A DNA stretch of 64,000 nucleotides, from contig NC_087377.1 of assembly GCF_963675165.1 (NCBI RefSeq), positions 17,815,018 to 17,879,017 of the forward strand. The letters are read 5' to 3'. The notes below the pieces were generated by a model. The model saw nothing but the letters and a program-made list of their open reading frames with translations, searched no databases and was not told the origin of the DNA. The stretch comes from Halichondria panicea (lineage: Eukaryota > Porifera > Demospongiae > Suberitida > Halichondriidae). The position numbers were made by a program, and so were the translations under genes. How positions within the stretch are numbered: position 1 is the stretch's first letter; each line of letters opens with the position of its first letter. This document shows positions 21,501 to 31,016 of the stretch, piece after piece.

Positions 21501-23338
21501 ATTATAGATCCCACTTGAGTGTATTTAGCAGGGAACTATGAGCTATGATTTGTAGTTCCCAGTAACTGCATGTATAGATTGCTTTTCAGATACCAATTAT
21601 GTTATATTGCTAGCTCAAGTTAGCCAATGAACAGTGGGATCTAAAATAACCATGAATTATTTTGTAGCTGATTTAATGATTTGATTATTAATTTTGCTTC
21701 ATGCAGGTGCTCCTCATGTCAGTGTGTTTGGTGATACACACTTTTACCTGTATGACTCCTACCGTCTTCACTGTCTGACGTTGTGGGCTTCTGAGGATGA
21801 TGTCATCACCCCTTCATGGACTCTGACCTTTCAGCTCGTCCTTGACCCCACGGTATATGACCTGGTCGCAAACACTTCCATCGTATTATCACCCGAGGAG
21901 GTGCAGCTCGTTGTGATGGACAATGATGGTACGTGGGACCATATCAGTACAGTATGTACGTACTTTCAAAATGAAGGGGACCTATAGACTAGCATTAAAA
22001 TAGAGAATTTTTGAATGGCCATAACTTTCGTTTCGTTGGTCCAATAATGTTAATTTTATCGCTTAGAGAGAGGTCTTTCAGATGACGTGTTAAATAATTT
22101 CCTGAAAATAATTATGGAATTATGGCCTGTTTTAAATTTGGGATTTGAGCATACCATCTGAGCAGGCTTCTTCGAAGGTTATAAAATCGTTCAATTTGGA
22201 CTGTCAGAACTCTAGTTCTAGAAAATTAAGTATAGTTAGTATCCCTCACTCTCTCCGCCTGTTTGACCCTTAACCCTTTGACCTTTCTCGTACCCCACCC
22301 CTTGACCCTTGACCCCTGCAGGTATCCCTAATACCCCCTCCGATGTTAAGGCCCAACTGATCAACCAAGGCAAGGATATGCTCGTTATATGGACCGCCAC
22401 GTCCACCCCCTTACAGCCAGTCGAGCAATACGTGGTCGAGGTTGAAGGTCAAACTACGCAAGTTATAAGGCGACAGACAAATATCCATGATGACGATGTC
22501 CGACATCGATACGTCACCACGGATACGGAGATTATCGTACAAGGCATTAAACGTGGCATGGCGTACTCGGTGATTGTATGTGCTGAAAACACTATAGGAC
22601 GTACTTGTGTAGAGCCCGTAATGATAAATGGCAGTGCTTTTGTTGAGGGTCCTCGAACTGGAGGGATACTACTCGGAGGGAGTGGGCGTGGTCTGCCTGT
22701 GTGGGTGTATGTTGTGAGTGGAGTAGTGTTGGTGGTGATGGTGGCTGTACTAGCGTGTCTGTTAGGACTCTGCTTCTGTTATAGAGCTAAGAAGATCAAC
22801 AGCTACTACCCAAGCGAGCAAGGTGAGTGATCTGTCTCTTTAGTATTATATCTAATTCGAATTTCTCTTTAACTTTTTTGCTTTGTTTGCTATTATTTTT
22901 AATAACTATTTGTTATTCTTATCTTGCAGAGAACAAGATGAATAAGGACACAAGTAGTAAAGAAATGTACGTCGTAACCATTATAGTCGCTACATATAGC
23001 TATACCAATTGTTTGTCTATAGCGGGTATATTTCGAGGGTATAAATGTTTGCAGTTCTCTCTGATTAAGCATGTACCGCGAACATTTATACCCACGAATG
23101 CTGCAAAAAGACTGTTATATTCCGCAAAAATTTTCCTAGGGTCATTCCACGAAAGTCCAAATATACCCACTATATGGTAATCAAATGTGTCTATATAGTT
23201 CGATATATTATCTTGTTTTTTTTGTCCCCATGCAGTTACAAAGTAACCCCGTCTAGTGATGGTGGAGACAATAGCACTGCCTCAACTGAGTGGGAACTCA
23301 TTACCAGCAGCAAGGACTTTAAACTTAACATTGTCTGA
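18570..23338 (+). CDS. Gene C: single-pass receptor-like protein, 3 Calx-beta + FN3 + TM
   Basis: Complete 10-exon gene, 618 aa: 18570-18648, 19031-19219, 19568-19786, 20339-20491, 20689-20892, 21286-21435, 21707-21928, 22322-22822, 22930-22966, 23236-23338. The first eight junctions are phase 1. Residues 1-26 are a signal peptide. Calx-beta-like units span about 27-162, 163-281 and 282-405, ending in strands such as TIQDND and VVMDND. Exon 8 (501 nt) encodes one fibronectin-III-like domain (about 410-510) and a membrane helix (about 530-557: VWVYVVSGVVLVVMVAVLAC), followed by RAKK. The roughly 60-residue tail is Ser/Thr/Asp-rich (SSDGGDNSTASTEWELITSS) with no catalytic domain. Exon number, order and phase match gene D, so the two are tandem duplicates. 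Likely a cell-surface adhesion or recognition receptor; ligand unknown. Confidence 0.83.
19793..20050. repeat. Minisatellite in gene C intron 3
   Basis: Imperfect repeats of about 30-40 bases with the core GGGGTGTGGTAGGGGACTAG and ACACATG spacers fill this part of the intron following exon 19568-19786. Non-coding; likely length-polymorphic. Confidence 0.65.
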
Positions 23339-23467
23339 ACACTGGCTGAAACTTGTGATCATTTTTATGCTCTTCTCTGTGTCACTTCCATTTATACTGT
23401 ACTGTAGTGTTTTGTTGTATGCATGGTCAGTGAATTTGTGCATGCACGGCAGAACAGAGTGGGGTTC

Positions 23468-23571
23468 TAGCCTCGATCCCAGGCCGAGTTTTCGCTTTTA
23501 TAACGGTAGGCGAACAACTGTTGTTTGCCTAACCGTTATAAAAGCGAAAACTCGGCCTGGGATCGAGGCTA
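23468..23571. mobile_element. Near-perfect hairpin MITE (TAGCCTCGA family) with 9-bp target duplication
   Basis: Two ~50-base arms starting TAGCCTCGATCCCAGGCCGA are inverted with very few differences around a minimal loop. The element is flanked on both sides by GTGGGGTTC (23459-23467 and 23572-23580), an exact 9-bp target site duplication, as made by Mutator-like transposases. It lies just downstream of gene C. Other copies: 29755-30323, 37111-37319, and fragments at 12890, 14120, 14191 and 60528. Confidence 0.85.
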
Positions 23572-23726
23572 GTGGGGTTCCTAAAGGTCATGTTCTATTA
23601 GAACAAAATCGGCCTGGGAAAGCGCGCATGCACAGCAATGAATGTGATCTGGAAGCTATGCATAAAATTTATAAGTAAATAAATAACAACGACAAGTAGT
23701 CTCTATCACATAAACCAGCTCTTGAA

Positions 23727-26646
23727 ATGGCTATGAGGCTTATCTGCATTGCAGTTGCGTTGCTTGGATACGCTACAGTTGCACGTCTTCAAGGAGGTAA
23801 GTAAGCAATGCGGTTTAGAGCTAGAGAGCTACCGGTATCTAGCTGACCACACTATCTCTTGTTCGCATGTGCAGGTGCCGTCGTTAATGTGCAATTCTCG
23901 GAGAGTGACTATGAACGACACGAGGAGGCAGACTCACTGGCTCTCACTGTGTCCCTAGTGGGACCGAGCATTAATGATAATAATGTAGCATTGCAAGTTA
24001 ATGCATATACACGCCAGCAATTCGTTTCTCGAGGAATCACTTGCAACAATCCTCCTAATTTCTCTGTTGAAATAGCTGATGAAGGAGAAGGTCTATAGTT
24101 CTACTATAGCTACGAATGTGAAGATTATACGTTATTTATTTACTTACAGAAACGGAGCTTGTCAGCAATTTCACCACCTGCTCTGGAGTTCCATCCGCAG
24201 AGCCCGGGACGAAAATCTTATGTTCATTCGATATAGTTCAAGATGGCAGCCTTGAGAGGGACGAGTATTTAGTATTTGTGATGAGGCTAACGAACAATAA
24301 TGGCTATAACGTGAACGTGGGGAGAGACTGTACTATTGGCAGAATTTCTGCCCACGAATCTCTCGCAGGTAAAGCTAAAAATTATATTGTACAAGATGTA
24401 TATTTATACCATTTTTCTGTAGTTTTGACTGAAATAGGCTATCCTTTGGTAATAACGAATAGTGCTGAACTGATTGAGGTCAATGAAGGGTCATCCATCG
24501 TATTCCACATTGAGAAGAGATTCCAGACGGAACTGGACATCACTGTTAAATTTGAGATCAGCAACGACCCACCTGTTAGCAGCAATCCACTTCTGTCAGG
24601 ATCATCACAAAGTAATAGTCTTATCTCTCTGTTATATAACTATACTGGTTCTTTATAATATTATAGATGATGATTTTATTATCAGTCAAGTGATAATTCC
24701 AGCTGGAACAAGTAGTGTAGATATTCCCATGGAGATTGTCGATGATGCGTTGGTTGAAAGAACTGAATATCTTAGTATAATCTTTTTATCCAGAGTTTCT
24801 GGTCTCGATATCGGCAGTGAATTGCCGATAGCTAATAATAGGTTCAACGTCGCTATTCATGATAATGATGGTAAGGCTATAGTACTGTATAGTTCAAAGA
24901 ATGTATACTTCAACTCCTTATTGCAGTTTTGAGAGGTGGTCTTGATACACCAAATGACGTGGTAACTGTAACAGAAGGGAAAAAACTGGTGATATGTGCT
25001 GAAGTTATTGAACTTGATCAAATAAACGTACTGAGGCAGACTGCCCTGGAGCTGAGAGTTGTGGATGGATCAGCAATGAGTATGCGCATGCGTATATTAC
25101 TGTTAGAAAATGGATACATAATACAGCTTATATAGTAACTTTAAAATTCAAATTAATTGTTCGTTAGGTGGGACACACTTCAATTATTTTATGAATGGAG
25201 GAGGCTCTTCTATTATCAACCTGGAGGAGGGACCTGGTTGCATTACCATCTACACCATGGACAATGCACTTGCAGAGGGAAACAAGATGTTGCAGGTGGA
25301 CTTGATTGACAATATTCTGGCGGAACTATCGGACCCAGCTGATGCAGAGAGCTACAGGCAGTTGAACGTGATCGAACCAACTACAGTCACTGTTGTTATT
25401 AGAGATGACGAAGGTATTGGATTATGATAACTAATCAATGAAACAGTGAAATTGTATATGCAGATGATATAATTATGATGATGGTAGCTATAGCCTAATA
25501 TTTAATTATAAAATAGCACGATATTACGATATGGAAGGTAAAGTAGTCATCATGCACATTGCATATTTTGGGGGATGGTTTTCAGGAAGGTATTCAGGAA
25601 GGTATTCATGATCATTATCAACAGCAACTATGTAAACACTTCCTCCTTGCATACATTCCAGGCATTGTTATTCATACATGTAGGCGGCTAACAATTCCCC
25701 TGTCTATTATTTCGATCACATGTATATAATTATATGTTAATGCTTATTGTATTCATTACATCATTGTTTGGTCTCCTCTACGCTGCACATTCCCCTCCCC
25801 TCTCGCTCTGCTATAATTTATTGCTTCATACTGTTTTTTGGCTGCTATAATTATGGGGGTCTATGCATATTTTACTCTCATCCACACACACACATGCAGG
25901 TCCACCTAATCAGCCTAACATCATGATAATAGGAAGCGTACCGAGCATAGGTAGTCAACTGCGTATCACCTGGGAGACAGGAGACGAGGACGGTACTCAT
26001 CCATTTGTCTGTCACTTCGGTATCATAACTGAGCGTTCCAATGATTTGGAGAAAGAGATTTCTTTCGACTTTAACTTGTGCAATATGGACCCTCCGTCTA
26101 CAAGCAAGCAGTTTAACTTCCAAAACTTTGACCCAATCAAGACATATACAGTGGTTGTATGCTCCAAGAATTTGCTTGGACACAATTGCAGTGATCCTGT
26201 TGTAGTCTACGAGCCCGTGCTTTCGCCAGGGCCGGGGTCAGTACTGTACAAAGAGCCTACACTGTCCCCAGGCATTATTGCTGTCATTGTGATTGTAGTA
26301 CTGATAGTTGTATCCTGTTGCCTAGTGCTCGTTCTATTATTGGTATTCTGCCTGTGTTGTAAGGAGACGTTGTATAAAAACTATCGTCCTGAGAAAAGAG
26401 GTAAGTATGCCTCAGTGCATACAATACAATGTTGTGTCTACAAATCTTTTGTTTACTTGTACACATTCAATACTATTGTAGCTCCAGTGTTCCATGAATA
26501 ACATTATGAATGAAATCGTATGAAACTGTATGTACAGTCATGAGTTACTTGTGAATTGTGTTCTTTTTGTACAGAACAAAAGTTTGGAGCTCTAGCTCAC
26601 GGGTAAGATATAAACTTAGCTCTACTTAAGACTCTGTGCACACACG

Positions 26647-26698
<52 letters not shown>

Positions 26699-26892
26699 CA
26701 CACTCCACATACACACACACACACACACCTCACACTCCACACACACACACACACACCTCACACTCCACACACACACACACACCACACACACACACACCTC
26801 ACACTCCACACACACACACACACAGCCATGATGCACGCTATCTGTCAGAAGAATCAGTTGAAGATAAAGCAGAGCCACATGTGTACTCATGA
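23727..26892 (+). CDS. Gene D: single-pass receptor-like protein, 3 Calx-beta + FN3 + TM
   Basis: Complete 10-exon gene, 630 aa: 23727-23796, 23875-24090, 24150-24368, 24423-24611, 24667-24870, 24927-25079, 25168-25413, 25900-26400, 26575-26602, 26826-26892. Residues 1-23 form a signal peptide. Calx-beta-like units span about 24-168, 169-299 and 300-432 (ends such as AIHDND and VIRDDE). Exon 8, 501 nt exactly as in gene C, encodes a fibronectin-III-like domain and a long helix (about 558-587, rich in I/V/L and Cys: VVSCCLVLVLLLVFCLCC). The tail is short (KETLYKNYRPEKRG...RYLSEESVEDKAEPHVYS) and carries several tyrosines. The donor after 24090 (GTCTAT) is weak but required by the frame. Exon 10 follows a long CA microsatellite directly. 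The last three exons are duplicated at 43.6-44.1 kb. Likely an adhesion/recognition receptor. Confidence 0.83.
26649..26825. repeat. CA microsatellite ending at a splice acceptor
   Basis: An interrupted (CA)n tract runs to CACAG at 26821-26825, which is the acceptor of the last exon of gene D. It also contains repeated CTCACACTCCA blocks. The duplicate at 43962-44018 is shorter but keeps the same relation to its exon. Confidence 0.85.
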
Positions 26893-27124
26893 GCACAGCC
26901 ACTGAACACCACCTATTTGATAAGATGAGCATTCTATAAAGCTTTACACGTATAACCAACTCAAACACATTATTTTTAAAACATCCTTTTTACTTCTTTG
27001 ATAGCAACAGATAACATTTTTTACCCTCTTCTACTTTTATAATTGTTTTTCTTCATTGTGAATTGTTTTTATTGCTCCCAAACGTGTTAGCATTGGGATA
27101 TGGGTAGAGCTGAAACTAAAGTAT

Positions 27125-27136
27125 TGCGCATGCGCA
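27125..27136. promoter_or_regulatory. Palindromic TGCGCATGCGCA motif upstream of the EF-hand gene
   Basis: The palindrome TGCGCATGCGCA, followed by TACGAGCCCCACCCC, lies about 55 bases before the EF-hand ATG. It recurs at the same relative place at 43505-43516 (chimeric gene) and 44301-44312 (second EF-hand gene). It fits the known NRF1-type binding consensus; use as a promoter element is inferred from position. Confidence 0.45.
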
Positions 27137-27192
27137 TACGAGCCCCACCCCCTTCTAGACATGTGCAGAGTCAAGCCTAAAAGATAACAACA

Positions 27193-27412
27193 ATGGCAGC
27201 TAAACGCCCTCATCCGGACGCACTGAAAAGAAGAGACAGCACTATAAAAGTAAGCCTTTAGCCAACTTTATATATAGAGCAAGACTTAACGCGTTGCCTT
27301 ACGTATGCAGCGCTTTCACGGTGATGAGGAGGACGCGTTTGTGGATGGAGTACACTTGTCAGAGGACAGCCTCGCGATGATTACTGATCTATTCAAGGTA
27401 AGGCGCACTATA

Positions 27413-27444
<32 letters not shown>

Positions 27445-27772
27445 ACATGTGACCTATTCATCCTCTCCCCTCAAGTTGATCGATCGAAACAGCGATGGAA
27501 AACTCGACATTTTGGACTTTTCCCTCGACGGAACTTACGCAACCACCCACTTCCAAAAATGGCAGGAACTGCGACATCAGTTTGACCTGAACGGTGACGG
27601 CCAAGTCACGGTTGATGAGGTAAACCACACCCATTTTCTTGCCCCCCCCCCCTATTAATGTATCTCCGTATTATAGTTCCGCGGAGCATTTAAGAAAATG
27701 GTGTTGGCGTTGGGCTGTCAGATTCAACCAGGGAGCTTCAAAGACCTCACTATTGACAAGTGTCTAAGAGAG
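27193..27772 (+). pseudogene. EF-hand gene copy 1, last exon missing
   Basis: Exons 27193-27249, 27311-27397, 27476-27619, 27677-27772 correspond one-to-one with the first four exons of the complete copy at 44383-45508 and are intact, with two EF loops (DRNSDGKLDILD and DLNGDGQVTVDE). Downstream homology continues to about 28190 and then switches to sequence from the 3' intron of receptor gene D. The fifth exon (present at 45440-45508) is therefore absent. Splicing from donor 27773 would have to use another acceptor, for example a stray receptor exon at 28261. The copy may be expressed with a changed C-terminus or be dead. Confidence 0.7.
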
Positions 27773-28194
27773 GTGAGTGAATTATTTCTCATGCATGTCA
27801 CTAAAGTCTATTTGTGTTGAGTTCGACCCGGAAGTTATGTGGTCGATTATGGCTTCATTTATGTGGTGGACAAGTATGCCTGGGACTTCTACATGGAAAA
27901 TGCTAACTTTTAGCTGGTTTGGAGCTTACCAGCTCTACAGCATAATTATAGATAGAAGCGCTTTTTAACAAGGAATCCAACGGTAATATGACAAAGTTAT
28001 GACAACTTTATGAAGGTCAAACTCAACTCTCCCGTTCTCTCCCAGGGTTCTATCTAGGATTAATTGTTTTGGGGGAGAATACGAATTGATTAAGGGTTGT
28101 TCCGGGATCTTTCCCCACGGAAAACCATTAGCAGAACTAGAGGGGAAGCTCCCCCCCAGCCCCATTGGATAGAACCTGGCCTGCTTTCCTGTAT

Positions 28195-28339
28195 GCAAAT
28201 TGTATGAAACTGTATGTACAGTCATGAGTCACTTGTGAATTGTGTTCTTTTTTGTACAGAACGAAAGTTTGGAGCTCACTGGTAAGATATAAATTTTGCT
28301 CTACTAAATACACAATCCAAGACTCTGTACACACACGCG

Positions 28340-28400
<61 letters not shown>
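28195..28400. repeat. Third fragment of the receptor 3' segment plus (CG)n(AC)n microsatellite
   Basis: 28195-28330 matches 26515-26645 (intron, the GAACGAAAGTTTGGAGCTC exon and its donor) but lacks the membrane exon and the last exon. It ends in a compound CGCG/ACAC repeat (28333-28398). This is the scar of a tandem duplication whose unit was receptor 3' end plus EF-hand gene. Confidence 0.7.
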
Positions 28401-28755
28401 TTAAATTTTACTTTTTTATACCAATGAGAGAACATTTTTAACCCGAGGCGCGTGGGCGGCCACGGGTTATAGTAGTCTGTCTGTTTGTCTGTTTGTTACC
28501 CGAGGCGCGCGTGGGCGGCCACGGGTATAGTAGTCCGTTGGTCTGTTTGTTAAACGAGCATGCTGACTATAAAAAGGCGTGCCCAGGACAGCTCCGACCG
28601 GATGCAACGGGAAAATGGCGAAAATGAAAAAATGAATTTGCTTGAGTCTTGCAAAAAGACGCCCTTGACTGTATAATGCACATTCTTTACATTCTTACAG
28701 TCTCCTTTTGATACGCCTTCTTCCGCGCTCTCACGAGATAGTAGACATGACATAA

Positions 28756-29444
28756 ACTAAAAACAAAAAATGGCTGTCAAAGTTTATTTTCAAGAAGTGT
28801 TCTCAACCTCAGAAGAAGCCTACTGGGGTTCCACAGGAGCTTTGGTTCGAGACTGAAGATACCAAGCAGATCTTTGTTGATAGAATTGACAGTGCTAAGC
28901 GTTTAATTTTCTTGCTGCCAGAGGTTCATTGGCCATGGAAAAACATGAAGATTTGGCAAACTGATGTTGTTGTTGAAGAAGGTAAGTAGTCTAGTCTATA
29001 GTATAAAATTAAGTAGTATATAGTATACAGTAATGTGACTTTATCAACCTGCGAGTGCTTTTTAACATTAACATTTCATTTTACATGGATAAAGTAACAA
29101 AGTGAAGTGCTGAAAGTCTGGGACAGGGAACACCTAGTGGGTTCGGGTATCGTCCAAGTACCTCCTGAAGAACTGAAATTGATGTACTAGTATTGTAAGT
29201 TTAAAATATCGCACAAACAACAGCTAGGTGTTGTGGCTGTGGTGAAGGGTGACTAGTGACAAAATGGACGTGTGTTTTTTCCGTTCAATTACTAGTGGGT
29301 CATCATGCTCATAGCCACCATGACATTTGTATAATAACCTTCATACATAGAGTCATTATTAATAACGTTCATCTTTTCTCAGGTCGCTTTGAAGGACTAC
29401 CCTCGCTTGTTGACAGTCATCCTGGCATCAACCTATGTATATAG
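28756..29444 (+). other. Unidentified two-exon coding-like fragment
   Basis: An open stretch 28756-28981 without a starting Met contains QELWFETEDTKQIFVDRID and ends at GAAGAAG|GTAAGT. Phase 1 joins it to 29383-29444 (acceptor TTCTCAG), reading GRFEGLPSLVDSHPGINLCI and then TAG. Good splice signals and unbiased amino-acid use suggest real coding origin. I do not recognise the family, and no start exon was found. It lies inside the TTAA-flanked element and may be captured or transposon-derived. Confidence 0.3.
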
Positions 29445-29754
29445 AAAATGTAAGTCTTACTACTGTATCAAGCAATAATTATATCGTTACCTCTCTGGCC
29501 TCTTTTCTGGAGGAAGACTCACTGCTATAGGGGTTGGTAGTTCTATTATTCATTCCCACGTTATTCCTCCAAAGCATAACATAGACCACATCCCATGTAC
29601 TCGCAACTTTCATCAGGCCTACAAATGTTTATACTACTGACTCGGCTGACCTGTATTTCCAAAACTTACCTATTATTCTCACTAATGTGCCCATGATACC
29701 AGCATAATTCTTCCCCAAAAATTATGCTCAAAATTATGCCAGCACTACCAACCC

Positions 29755-30323
29755 TAGCCTCCTTCACCGGCCTTTGAAAGAAGGCCTGCTATCGACTGCT
29801 TGCGCATGCGCCAAATTATTGGATTTTTTCCCCGTAAATATTCCTATAATACTTGATACATCAGAGAAAATATCCTAAAAGTCATACACAGAGCTATATA
29901 GCTAGCTAGCTAGAGACAGAGCTGTGTAAGTTTGTTGTACTGCTATTTTCTTCTGATAGAATCAGTAGTAGACTTTCACCAAAGTTAGTGTTAAATGGGC
30001 GTGGCCTGTCCATATTGGCTCTTATCAGCCGTCACTCCTTTCAGACGATCGTCATCCACACTGTTGCAGGCTGTGAGTCTTTTGTTAACATAGCAGGCTA
30101 AGGGTAGCTATCAGAGAATGCTATCCGATGGGCTAGAAACCTTCAATCGAACTTACTATCTACTTCCTTCAATCCACTTCCTTTCGTTGTGATGTCATAG
30201 TTTTACTGAGCATAAACGATGTTATCCAAAGCCCCCAGATACCGGGGGGATATTAGCGCATGCGCAAGCAGTCGATACCAGGCCCACTTCCCTAGTGGGA
30301 AGTACGGCCTGGGATCGAGGCTA
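29755..30323. mobile_element. 569-bp MITE, TAGCCTCGA family, exact 9-bp target duplication
   Basis: Starts TAGCCTCCTTCACCGGCC and ends GGCCTGGGATCGAGGCTA. Subterminal ATCGACTGCTTGCGCATGCG (left) is mirrored by CGCATGCGCAAGCAGTCGAT (right). Flanked by TACCAACCC at 29746-29754 and 30324-30332, an exact 9-bp duplication. Same family as the hairpin at 23468. Non-coding interior. Confidence 0.8.
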
Positions 30324-30353
30324 TACCAACCCCTACCCGGGAGAGCTCTCACT

Positions 30354-30920
30354 TGTTTGCACCCCACTCTACAACTCTAAATGATAGCAAAGATTTGTTT
30401 GATATACTGACATTAATTAATGCTGATATAAATTCTTTTCAGAATCAATTTCGTCAACTTTCTACAATGCACAATGGCGTAGTCTCAAGTCTCAATGCCG
30501 TCTATTTATATGCAAGAAAGCAAGGAAAACTCTTTGGAAGAGTTCACTGGAGTAATGCTCACTGTAGCTAACCTGGAGCTGAATAGACATAGCCTTTTAC
30601 TGTACCTACAGACCTACCTGAGCATTATTTATTTGTCAGCCATAATCATAAATTTTTATTTTTGTCTTTTTGATTCTGTTAAAAAAGAAAACCCACCAGG
30701 AATGTATTCCCTTCCCTTCTGTGTATTTTTTTTAGTGTTCACGGTGTGTATGAATGGGTTCTGAGCGCTTTTGCGCAAGAGAAAAAAACAGCTCGTTACT
30801 AAGGCTTGAATGAAATTTTCGGGGTCAAAGGTCGCGTCCTGGGCAGCTCTTTTTATACTCAAAACTCGCTCCGGGATCCGGAAGTTGCTAATCCGGTAAT
30901 TAAAGCCAACATGCTCGTTT
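30354..30920. other. Non-genic part of the TTAA element
   Basis: Holds an unrecognised frame (about 30353-30571) and AT-rich sequence up to the element's right end. No recognised protein, RNA or regulatory feature. Confidence 0.4.
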
Positions 30921-31016
30921 AACCCGAGGCGCGTGGGCGGCCACGGGTTATAGTAGTCGTTTGGTTTGTTACCCGAGGCCGTGCCGCGGCCAGCGGGTAT
31001 AGTAGTCTGTTGGTTT

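Larger units (their letters stand above)
28554..30918. mobile_element. TTAA-flanked inverted-repeat element (2.4 kb)
   Basis: Left end ACGAGCATGCTGAC follows TTAA (28550-28553). The inverse of the right end, ACGAGCATGTTGGC, is likewise next to TTAA (30919-30922). Further in, both ends share TATAAAAAG and GCCCAGGAC. TTAA duplication is the piggyBac signature, although piggyBac ends usually start with CCC, so the superfamily is uncertain. Both flanks carry CCCGAGGCGCGTGGGCGG repeats. The element contains a nested MITE (29755-30323) and an unidentified coding-like stretch (28756-29444). No transposase recognised. Confidence 0.5.

Noticed and set aside
22930-23338. Early stop in gene C after exon 9
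   Set aside because: A first reading gave a TAA in exon 10, but carrying the two bases of exon 9 (AT|T, TAC) opens the frame through to TGA 23336-23338.
26597-26968. Cys-Val repeat ORF on the minus strand
   Set aside because: Translation of a CA/TG microsatellite.
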